A stretch of DNA of 64,000 nucleotides from Tetmemena sp. SeJ-2015. Lineage: Eukaryota > Ciliophora > Spirotrichea > Sporadotrichida > Oxytrichidae. Both the position numbers and the translations under genes were made by a program. Positions 8,179 through 15,179 of the stretch are shown in pieces; position 1 is the stretch's first letter, and every line of letters begins with the position of its first letter. The stretch covers positions 1 to 64,000 of the forward strand of contig JAJKFJ010023577.1 of NCBI GenBank assembly GCA_027382625.1. The letters are read 5' to 3'. The notes under the pieces are model-generated. The model had not been told where the DNA came from and ran no database searches. It worked only from the letters and a program-made list of their open reading frames with translations.

Positions 8179-8228
8179 TAGGATCACAGGATCAGTACCT
8201 ATATATAGGTACTGATCCTGTGATCCTA
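8179..8228. repeat. Perfect 50-bp palindrome, candidate origin or protein-binding site
   Basis: The left half 8179-8203 and right half 8204-8228 are exact reverse complements with no spacer; the centre is CCTATATATAGG. The halves contain GGATCACAGGATCA, and the same GGATCA/TGATCC word recurs on both sides from 8128 to 8270. It begins 57 bases after the RepA-like ATPase stop codon. Perfect zero-spacer palindromes are normally unstable, so its survival suggests use or recent acquisition. Confidence 0.85.
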
Positions 8229-8268
8229 GACCCAAACCCCAATGGGGTGCTGAAATGATCCTGTGATC

Positions 8269-8394
8269 CTGTGAACCTGCCGCAGGCTGTGAACTTGCTG
8301 CGGGCTGTGAACCTGCTGCACGCTGTGAACCTGCTGCGGGCTGTGAACCTGTTGCACCCTGTGAACCTGTTGCACCCTGTGAACCTCCCGCCGG
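8269..8394. repeat. Tandem repeat, seven 18-bp units
   Basis: Seven back-to-back 18-base units with consensus CTGTGAACCTGCTGCRSG. Units five and six are identical; the first and last are the most divergent. The unit length is divisible by three, so both strands give hexapeptide-repeat ORFs (VNLLRA on plus, GSQPAA on minus), but nothing else supports translation. Confidence 0.85.
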
Positions 8395-8415
8395 TGTCCC
8401 TCCAGATGGGACTGC

Positions 8416-8481
8416 GGGACTTGGCAAGTCCTGCTCCTTGGTCACCTGTGGTGCTTCTTTAGATGGGACTTGGCAAGTCCC
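8416..8481. promoter_or_regulatory. Two identical short palindromes
   Basis: GGACTTGGCAAGTCC occurs at 8417-8431 and again at 8466-8480, the second extended by one more base pair on each side. Both are preceded by AGATGGGACT and followed by CTCCTTG, so a 30-base segment has been duplicated. They lie between the tandem repeat and the 3' end of the DUF1501 gene, and are plausible binding sites or termination hairpins. Confidence 0.5.
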
Positions 8482-8495
8482 ACTCCTTGTCATTG

Positions 8496-9791
8496 TTAAC
8501 CAAACAACTGCGTGATCGGCTTTCCTTTGTCCGCGACGGTGAAGGGGCGCTTGCTCGGGCTGTAGAGGACCTGATCCAGTGGAATGCCGAGGCCGTAGGC
8601 GATGGTGGCGTTGAAATCGGGGATCGTCACCGGATTGACGGTGGCCTCCATTCCGGAGTCATCCGTGGCGCCATAGACCTGGCCGCCGCGAATGCCGCCG
8701 CCTGCCATGAGGCAGGTGAAGCCACGCGCGTGGTGGTCGCGGCCATCGTTCGCATTGATCTCGGGGGTGCGGCCGAATTCGGTGGCCAGCACGACCATGG
8801 TATCTTGTAGCAGGCCGTGGGATTCCAGATCCTGCAGCAGGGTGCTGAGGGCGGAGTCGAGTTCATCGCACAATTCGGGGACGCGGGTGAAGTTGGCATT
8901 GTGGGTGTCCCAGCTGCCGAAGGAGACTTCGACAAAGCGCACGCCGTGTTCGACCAAGCGGCGGGCGAGCAGGCAGCCCTGGCCAAAGCGGTCGGTGCCG
9001 TATTTGTTGCGCAGGGCTTCGGGCTCCGCGCTGAGGTCAAAGGCCGCGAGCTCCTCGCTCTTCATCATCTTGAGGGCGTCGTCATACATGTCGGCATAGG
9101 CGCGCACGTTTTTGACGTTGTAGGTCTCGGCAAACTGGCGGTCGAGCTGCTTGGCGACGCTGAGGCGGCTGTTGAAGCGCTCTTCGGTGAACCACTGGTT
9201 GGTCTTCACGTTGTTGATGCCGCTTTCGGGATCATTGATCATCAGCGGAGCGAAGCGGCTCTCAAAGAATCCGGCGCCCGGGTGGCGGCTGTCGTTGCCG
9301 ATCATCACGCTGCCGGGGAGCGTGGGATTGCCACGATCCTGAAACTTCTGCAGCCACGCGCCCATGGACGGATGGCGGATGCTGCTGCGCTGCGTGTAGC
9401 TGGTGTGCTGGTAGTAGTTGCCCTGCTCATGCGCGCCCTGTGTCGTCATCATGCTGCGCACGACGGCCAGCTTGTCCATCTGCCGGGCAATGAGAGGGAT
9501 GTTTCCCGCGACGCGGATGCCATCGACGTTGGTGTTGATGACCTTGGTCAGGCCCATGACGTCCGGCTTCTCCGGTTTCGGGTCAAAGGTGTCCAGATGG
9601 CTCATGCCGCCATTCATGTACAGATAGATGACATTGCGCGCCGTGGCCGCCTGCTTCAGCGGCGAAGCTCCCTGCCCGGGGGCTGCCAGAATGCGGGAGC
9701 CGAAGTGGGCTGCTGTGCTGACGCCAAGAAAGGTTTTGGCGGCACCGGAGACAAACGTGCGGCGGCTGAGGTCGTTGCGGAAAGGATTCAT
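8496..9791 (-). CDS. DUF1501 family protein with Tat signal
   Basis: A 431-residue protein beginning MNPFRNDLSRRTFVSGAAK, a twin-arginine export signal. The DUF1501 body follows, with VIYLYMNGGMSHLDTFDPK, the phosphatase/sulfatase-like fold markers FGSWDTHNANF and LATEFGRTPEIN, and DGRDHHARGFTCLMAGGGI. These proteins are exported, belong to the alkaline-phosphatase-like fold, and are abundant in Planctomycetes and Verrucomicrobiota; their substrates are unknown. They usually lie beside a DUF1549/DUF1553 gene. Here the neighbour is mutL, and the only such gene in the window is a broken copy 15 kb away. The frame is open upstream to 10091, but that stretch runs through a repeat and has no protein character. 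Confidence 0.93.
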   Translation of the reverse strand: MNPFRNDLSRRTFVSGAAKTFLGVSTAAHFGSRILAAPGQGASPLKQAATARNVIYLYMNGGMSHLDTFDPKPEKPDVMGLTKVINTNVDGIRVAGNIPLIARQMDKLAVVRSMMTTQGAHEQGNYYQHTSYTQRSSIRHPSMGAWLQKFQDRGNPTLPGSVMIGNDSRHPGAGFFESRFAPLMINDPESGINNVKTNQWFTEERFNSRLSVAKQLDRQFAETYNVKNVRAYADMYDDALKMMKSEELAAFDLSAEPEALRNKYGTDRFGQGCLLARRLVEHGVRFVEVSFGSWDTHNANFTRVPELCDELDSALSTLLQDLESHGLLQDTMVVLATEFGRTPEINANDGRDHHARGFTCLMAGGGIRGGQVYGATDDSGMEATVNPVTIPDFNATIAYGLGIPLDQVLYSPSKRPFTVADKGKPITQLFG

Positions 9792-10038
9792 GGACAGGGC
9801 AGGGGATGGGGGATGCGGCCCTTTAACGCAGGCAGGCGGCGGACTTATCACAAGATTTGTGTTCTTTGTGCCACGGAGATCAGGCCTCTGGCCTGACACC
9901 GGCCCGGGGCTTCCAGCCTTCGGCTCAGAGGCGAGACGCCCCGATCCGTCTGACGGGCGGGGAGCCCAACCTCCAAAGTGGGTGCGTGCTACCCCGGCGC
10001 TTTTGTTGAGGTCTGGGCATGTTTGGAATGCAGGCCTA

Positions 10039-10207
10039 GGAGCGCGGACCTCCGAGTCCGCAGCACTCCGCAAACGCGCGCAGCGCCGCACGGTCCCTGC
10101 TGCCGTATCATTCTCGTGGCCGAAGCCCTGGGTGTTGTCGAGGTTTGACCTGCAAGATCACCCGCTGTGTGATTGCGACCTGCTGCGGGCTCGGAGGCCC
10201 GCGCTCC
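10039..10207. repeat. REPIN-like inverted doublet, GCGGAC family, copy 2
   Basis: Arms at 10039-10064 and 10182-10207. The left arm has hairpin stem GCGGAC/GTCCGC; the right arm, read on the other strand, has GCGGGC/GCCCGC. The only two differences between the arms are therefore a base pair swapped as a pair. The inner flank CCCGCTGTGTGA and the outer flank GGGCGCTGGG are shared with 60209-60258. The rest of the 9792-10287 gap holds another hairpin (9880-9896, TCAGGCC/GGCCTGA) and no gene. Confidence 0.88.
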
Positions 10208-10287
10208 CTGGGGCGCTGGGCCGCTCCGTGCTGCATTCGGCAGGCTGTTAATTGAAGACTGGAAGACGGAGCGGGCGGACCGAGCGC

Positions 10288-12195
10288 CTACCCCGGCGCA
10301 CGTCTCCCAAACTTCCGCTCCAGCTCGCTGGTGGAAATCTGCACCAGGGTGGGCCGGCCATGGGGGCAGCAGTAGGGCATCTCGCAGGCGAAGAGGTCCT
10401 TCAGCAGCGCCTGCATCTCGGGGATGGAGAGCACGTCGTTGCTTTTCACCGAAGCGCGGCAGGCGATGGTGGCGATGGCGTCCTCGCTCAGGCGCAGGCT
10501 GGAGGATTTCGTGCTTAGGCTGCTGAGCTCCTCGATCACCTGATCCAGCCAGGCGGCGGGATCGTCGGTCTTTAAAAACGAGGGCAGGGTTTCCACCTTG
10601 AAAATGTTCGGGCCGAAGGGCTCGATCTCGATGCCCAGGCGGTTGAGCGAGGGCAGATTCTGCTTCAGCAAATCGGCGTCACGTGGCGTGGTTTGCAGCG
10701 TGACGGGCAGCAGCAGGCGCTGGCACGGCACGCCGCCGGACTCGATGGCGCGGCGGAATTTTTCGAAGTTCACCCGCTCATGCGCGGCGTGCTGGTCCAT
10801 GAGCACGAGGCCCTCTTTGCCTTCCATCAGCACATACAGCTTCTGCAGCACGCCGATGATGCGGTACTCCGGTGGCTCAGCGGGCTCGGCTTTGGCCGGG
10901 GGCGGCGATTCTTCCTCTTCCGGGGCTTCCTGGTGTGACGCTGCTTCCGGAGCCTGAGGCTCAATGACGGGAGCGCTGCGTCCGGCGGCGATTCTCTCCA
11001 GCACGTCTGCCACTCGATGAGAGACGGCTGGCTGCGGCTGTGGGGTGGATGCCGGTGCAGGTGCGATGTTTCTCAGCGGTGCGGACGAAGCCGCCACTGG
11101 CATGGCAAACTGCTCCTGACGGCTGTCGGGCACCAGCGGCACTCGCGCTGCCGCAGGGGCGGCTGGCATGGCGCGTGCGGGGGCATGACCCGTGGGCAGC
11201 TTGGCGGCGTTCTCCAGCGTGTGGCTCACGCAGCGGGAGATGGCATCTCGCACGCTGTGGCCATCATGAAAGCGCACCTCTTTTTTGGCCGGATGCACGT
11301 TCACATCAAAGGCATGCGGATCCATCTGGATGAACAGGAAGGTGACCGGGTACTGCCCCTTCATCAGCGCGGTGTGGTAGCCTTCGCGCAGGCCGTAGGA
11401 GATGCTGGCGCTTTCGATCGGGCGGCCGTTCAGATACGTCGTCTGCATCTGGCGGTTGGAGCGGCTCATGCCCGGTCCGCCGATGTAGCCTGAGACGGTC
11501 ACGCCCTGCACGGTGGTTTCCTCCACCTTCAGCAGGCGGGAGGCCAGCTCATCACCCACCAGGCCGCGAATGCGTTCCAGCATGTCGCGCGTGGCCGGCA
11601 GGTGCAGCACCAGCTCGCCATTATGAGTGAGGGTGAAGGCCGTCTGCGGATTGGCGATGGCATGCAGCCGGAGCTGCTGCTCCACGTGGGCAAATTCCGT
11701 GTTCTCCGTGCGCAGGAATTTACGCCGCGCAGGCACATTGAAAAACAACGAGCGCGCCTCGATGACCGTGCCGGGAGCGCCGCCGTGATCGCGCACCCCC
11801 ATCAGCTTGCCGCCATTTACTTCGATCTCCGTGCCCACCAGCGCCGATTTCTCACGCGTGGCAAGCCGGAAGCGCGACACGCTGGCGATGCTGGGCAGCG
11901 CCTCGCCGCGAAACCCAAAGGTGTGAATCGCGCCGAGGTCCTCCTTGGTCCGTATCTTGCTGGTGGCATGGCGCTCCAGACACAGCATGGCGTCCTCCCG
12001 GTCCATTCCGCTTCCATCATCGACAATGCGAATCATCGCGATGCCGCCGCGCTGGGCATGCACCTCAATGTGGGTGGCTCCGGCGTCCAGGCTGTTCTCC
12101 ACCAGCTCACGCACCAAAGCGGCCGGCCGCTCCACGACTTCCCCTGCCGCCACCTGGCTGGCGAGTGCGTCTGGAAGAATGCGTATTTTTGCCAT
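10288..12195 (-). CDS. mutL: DNA mismatch repair protein MutL
   Basis: A 635-residue MutL. The N-terminal GHKL ATPase shows ELVENSLDAGATHIEV, DDGSGMDREDAML, RHATSKI and GFRGEALPSIASV in order. A Pro/Ala-rich linker (about residues 340-430) leads to a C-terminal dimerisation domain with DQHAAHERVNFE at about residue 465, the metal-binding DQHA(x)2E(x)4E motif of endonuclease-active MutL, followed by ACRASVKSNDVL and CPHGRPT. It therefore should nick DNA itself, as in organisms lacking MutH. The start at MAKIRILPDALASQVAAGEV matches the family; the frame extends upstream to 12522 without protein character. It is divergent from the IscA-type gene and no mutS is in the window. Confidence 0.95.
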   Translation of the reverse strand: MAKIRILPDALASQVAAGEVVERPAALVRELVENSLDAGATHIEVHAQRGGIAMIRIVDDGSGMDREDAMLCLERHATSKIRTKEDLGAIHTFGFRGEALPSIASVSRFRLATREKSALVGTEIEVNGGKLMGVRDHGGAPGTVIEARSLFFNVPARRKFLRTENTEFAHVEQQLRLHAIANPQTAFTLTHNGELVLHLPATRDMLERIRGLVGDELASRLLKVEETTVQGVTVSGYIGGPGMSRSNRQMQTTYLNGRPIESASISYGLREGYHTALMKGQYPVTFLFIQMDPHAFDVNVHPAKKEVRFHDGHSVRDAISRCVSHTLENAAKLPTGHAPARAMPAAPAAARVPLVPDSRQEQFAMPVAASSAPLRNIAPAPASTPQPQPAVSHRVADVLERIAAGRSAPVIEPQAPEAASHQEAPEEEESPPPAKAEPAEPPEYRIIGVLQKLYVLMEGKEGLVLMDQHAAHERVNFEKFRRAIESGGVPCQRLLLPVTLQTTPRDADLLKQNLPSLNRLGIEIEPFGPNIFKVETLPSFLKTDDPAAWLDQVIEELSSLSTKSSSLRLSEDAIATIACRASVKSNDVLSIPEMQALLKDLFACEMPYCCPHGRPTLVQISTSELERKFGRRAPG

Positions 12196-12331
12196 GTATT
12201 TCGATAAAGTGCGGGGTGGGACGCGTAGCCTGTACCACAACCCAGAAATGTTATCTTGGATGCCAGATGGGGATTTGCAATCTCCGTGCTTCTCGGCCAT
12301 CAGACACATGCCCGCCATTGCCTGCTCACCC

Positions 12332-12664
12332 ATGATTTCCCTCACCTCCAGCGCCATCGAACATCTCAAATCCCTCATCGCGGAAAAGAACGCCGAAGCG
12401 GGCACCGGGCTGCGCCTGCGTGTGGAGAAGGGCGGCTGCGCCGGCATGCAGTACGTCATGGGCCTGGACCAGGCCAAAACCGACGACGAGGTGCAGTCGC
12501 AGGAGGGTGTCTCGATTATCATCGATCACGAAAGCCTCGGCTACCTGCGCGGCTGCCAGATCGATTACGTCGATTCCCTGGCAGATGCCGGATTCAAGCT
12601 CTCCAACCCCAATGCCGCCCGCAGCTGTGGGTGCGGCACCTCCTTTGAACCTCAGACTACGTAA
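12332..12664 (+). CDS. HesB/IscA-type iron-sulfur assembly protein
   Basis: A 110-residue A-type carrier that receives and delivers Fe-S clusters. The three conserved cysteines are present in VEKGGCAGMQY (about residue 36) and SCGCGTSFE near the C-terminus. The first residues MISLTSSAIEHLKSLI are typical of the family. An in-frame ATG eight codons upstream (12308) is an alternative start. There is no isc or suf operon next to it, so IscA, SufA and ErpA cannot be separated. It diverges from mutL with a 136-base gap. Confidence 0.92.
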   Translation: MISLTSSAIEHLKSLIAEKNAEAGTGLRLRVEKGGCAGMQYVMGLDQAKTDDEVQSQEGVSIIIDHESLGYLRGCQIDYVDSLADAGFKLSNPNAARSCGCGTSFEPQTT

Positions 12665-12814
12665 ATCTAAGCCTCACATTCATTGACTCCGTTGGCCATT
12701 ATTGAAGCAATCTTGTTGCCAACTTATTCACAAAATTTCCTTTTCAAATTCAGTCGATATTGTAGAATTTGAACATTCCTGATTTATAAATACTAAAATT
12801 TTCGCAAAACTGTC

Positions 12815-13609
12815 ATGCAAATCCGATTTTTGAGCGACGGCAATGAGTACCGTTCTTACGGTGGCGGGAGCTTTTCCAAGAAGAAAGACTCCGGCGGCAT
12901 TTTCTGGTGGACCATTCTCATCACTTTGCTGATGGGCTTCGCCACCTTTTGCTGGTTCTTCAGCATCATGGTCTTCGCTCACCCTGAAAAACCATTCAAT
13001 TACCGGGTGCTTGCCCGCTTCGACAAGCTCGATCCGCTGCGCAAGTTCACCAACTACACCGTGCCGCAGGGCAAGTTTCTTCCTGCGCGTGATGTGCTGG
13101 CCGAGTTCTATGCCTTCAATGGCGAGCAGCTTGCCGTGAAGAATGATCTCCTCAAGCGTTCCTACATTCGCAACTACAAGCAGGAGCAGCCCCTCTATGT
13201 GAAGGGCACCTTTCAGGTGATCAATGCCCGTCCGCTCACCGCGAGCGATGTCATCACCGAAGGCTGGGTGGTGCGTGCACGTTCCGCGGACATCGAGGAC
13301 GTGGACATCGAAATCGTGCTTCCGGGCAACAAGGACAAAGCTGACCCATATCAGGTGGGCGACTCCCTGGTTCTCGATCAAAAGAGCACCTTCGCCGCCG
13401 CGCTGCACGTGCAGAAGTTTGATCAGGAGCGCGTCTGCATCACGCTCATGCCGCTCGCCTATCAGGGTTTTGCCACCAAGGCAGGTGCGCAGTTCAAGAT
13501 GGCCCCGCCCGTCAAGCTCAACATGGACGCCTACTGGCCCCTCACACGTGATCCCGGCGCTGCCGTTCTGGAAAGCACCGCTGACAAGGTCGTTTCCAAG
13601 CAGGGCTGA
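12815..13609 (+). CDS. Hypothetical membrane-anchored protein
   Basis: No family recognised. The 264-residue product has a Gly/Ser/Lys-rich N-terminus, a single strong membrane segment at about residues 29-54 (IFWWTILITLLMGFATFCWFF), and a large outward domain. That domain shows regularly spaced beta-strand-like stretches (YVKGTFQVINARPL, DVDIEIVLPGNKDK, RVCITLMPLAYQGF). The single anchor plus soluble beta-rich domain suggests an envelope-located protein. The upstream 150 bases are AT-rich, and an intrinsic terminator follows 19 bases after the stop, so it appears to be its own transcription unit. Confidence 0.75.
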   Translation: MQIRFLSDGNEYRSYGGGSFSKKKDSGGIFWWTILITLLMGFATFCWFFSIMVFAHPEKPFNYRVLARFDKLDPLRKFTNYTVPQGKFLPARDVLAEFYAFNGEQLAVKNDLLKRSYIRNYKQEQPLYVKGTFQVINARPLTASDVITEGWVVRARSADIEDVDIEIVLPGNKDKADPYQVGDSLVLDQKSTFAAALHVQKFDQERVCITLMPLAYQGFATKAGAQFKMAPPVKLNMDAYWPLTRDPGAAVLESTADKVVSKQG

Positions 13610-13628
13610 GCCTTATCTCTCCATCTCC

Positions 13629-13662
13629 AAAAAGCGGAAGGTGTTCCCTTCCGCTTTTTTTT
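13629..13662 (+). terminator. Intrinsic terminator
   Basis: Stem AAAAGCGGAAGG with CCTTCCGCTTTT around a short loop, followed by eight T. The A-run before the stem makes it likely to work on both strands. Confidence 0.9.
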
Positions 13663-13754
13663 GTGCTCGGAGGATATGCCCTTTGATGACATGAAAGGAC
13701 ACATCAAGGTAGATCAACGTAGAATGTGGTATGATGGGTGCGCTCGCAGCTCTG

Positions 13755-13919
13755 ATATGGAGTGCGGTCGCGCAGTGAGGAACGAACGCAGCTGCCGCTT
13801 TCGACCTGCTGCGCGCCTCACGCATGCCGCCAGTTGTTCGAAGGCGGCAGCCGGTGAACTTCCGCCAGCCCCTCACCCCACGCCTGCCACGAGACGTTCG
13901 AAAGCGGCGATTCCACCCG
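13755..13919. repeat. Dispersed repeat, copy B (about 165 bp)
   Basis: Counterpart of the repeat at 2669-2823 in the same orientation. The left end (ATATGGAGTGCGGTCGCG) and right end (GAGACGTTCGAAAGCGGC) are conserved, the middle less so. The gap from 13663 to 14069 holds this repeat and no gene. Confidence 0.7.
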
Positions 13920-14069
13920 AAACTCCGCCCTGGGATGGAGGGAGAAAAAAGCACAGGACAAGGAATGAGAATTTGACTGCCTCGCCGCCACTCCGCCCAG
14001 CCTCTATCTCCTTTAAATTTCAGACCTCTCCCACCTTGCATCCGCCACGCTTCGCGCCAATAGCAAAGC

Positions 14070-15179
14070 ATGCCCGATGACTACAATCCCGCCACCATCG
14101 CCGATGTCCGGCGACTGCGCGACACCCTGGATCAGCAGGGAAAAAAACTGGTGTTCACCAATGGCTGCTTCGATCTCCTGCACGCAGGCCATGTGCGCTA
14201 CCTTGAGCAGGCCCGTGCGCTCGGAGATGCCATGGTGGTCGCTTTGAATTCAGATCAATCCGTGCGCCAGCTCAAAGGCCCGGATCGTCCGCTCAATCCC
14301 GAACATGATCGTGCGGAGGTGATGTCCGCGCTGCGTGCCGTGGATGCCGTCGTCGTGTTTGATGACGAACGCGCCACTTCTCTCATCGAAGCCATCCGCC
14401 CGCATGTGTATGCCAAAGGCGGCGACTACACCGTGGAGTCGCTCAATCGTGAAGAACGCAACGCACTAGAAGCCGCAGGCACGCAGATTTCCATCCTGCC
14501 GCTGGTGCCAGGGCGCTCAACCACGAAGACCATCAACAAGATGCAGGCGGGTGATTCTGGCGCGACAAAAAGCGGCCTGCTGCGCCTCGCCGTGCTGGGC
14601 TCCGGTGCAGGCTCGAATCTTCGCGCCATCATCGCAGCCATCGCTGACAACAAGCTGAAGGCTGAGATTGCCATCGCCCTCACCGATCAGGCGGAATCCG
14701 GTTTTCGAGAAATCGCCCGCGCCGCAGGTTTGCCCGCGTTGTTTGTCGATGGCGGTGACAACCCTCGCCGCCTCAGTGACGCGGCGCAGAAGGAAATCTT
14801 TGAGCATCTGGAGCGTGCGCGCATTGATGTCGTCGTGCTCGTCGGCTTCATGCGCATTCTCAAGGATCCGGTGATCAGCGCGTATGCCGGTCGCATTGTG
14901 AACGTGCATCCGTCGCTGCTGCCGAAGTTCAAAGGAGCCAATGCGCCGCAGCTTGCCATTGATGAAGGCGAGCTGGAAACCGGGTGCACTGTGCATCTTG
15001 TGACTGCTGAGATCGATGCCGGGCGTATTCTGGCGCAGGCGAAAGTGCCGATCAAGATCGGCGACACCGCTGAGAAACTGCATGCGCGCATCAAGGTGGA
15101 GGAGCACAAGCTGCTGCCCCAGGTGCTGAATGAATGGCGTGAACGTGGACTGCCCGTGCGAGGTGCGGGAGCGCCATGA
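14070..15179 (+). CDS. Fusion: heptose-1-phosphate adenylyltransferase (RfaE2) and phosphoribosylglycinamide formyltransferase (PurN)
   Basis: A 369-residue protein with two enzymes in one chain. Residues 1-155 are a cytidylyltransferase-fold domain of the RfaE2/HldE-C type: KLVFTNGCFDLLHAGHVRYL with the HAGH nucleotide-binding motif, and VYAKGGDYTVESL and LVPGRSTTKTI. This would activate heptose-1-phosphate for LPS core. Residues 167-365 are a GAR transformylase: LGSGAGSNLRAII, NVHPSLLPKFKG with the catalytic Asn and His, and TAEIDAGRILAQ with the catalytic Asp. The two halves belong to different pathways. The frame is unbroken and the stop overlaps the helicase start (ATGA). No separate purN or rfaE is in the window. 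Confidence 0.9.
   Translation: MPDDYNPATIADVRRLRDTLDQQGKKLVFTNGCFDLLHAGHVRYLEQARALGDAMVVALNSDQSVRQLKGPDRPLNPEHDRAEVMSALRAVDAVVVFDDERATSLIEAIRPHVYAKGGDYTVESLNREERNALEAAGTQISILPLVPGRSTTKTINKMQAGDSGATKSGLLRLAVLGSGAGSNLRAIIAAIADNKLKAEIAIALTDQAESGFREIARAAGLPALFVDGGDNPRRLSDAAQKEIFEHLERARIDVVVLVGFMRILKDPVISAYAGRIVNVHPSLLPKFKGANAPQLAIDEGELETGCTVHLVTAEIDAGRILAQAKVPIKIGDTAEKLHARIKVEEHKLLPQVLNEWRERGLPVRGAGAP

Noticed and set aside
8128..8395. CRISPR array
   Set aside because: The repeats are contiguous 18-bp units and scattered GGATCA words without unique spacers; no cas genes are in the window.
8107..8493. Minus-strand 128-aa ORF with GSQPAA repeats, and plus-strand 63-aa ORF with VNLLRA repeats
   Set aside because: Both follow automatically from an 18-bp tandem repeat and a palindrome; neither has a ribosome site, conserved ends or other support.
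9996..10091. DUF1501 frame extension to 10091
   Set aside because: The added 100 residues are translated from a repeat and an adjacent hairpin, and contain no signal peptide; the Tat signal starts at 9791.
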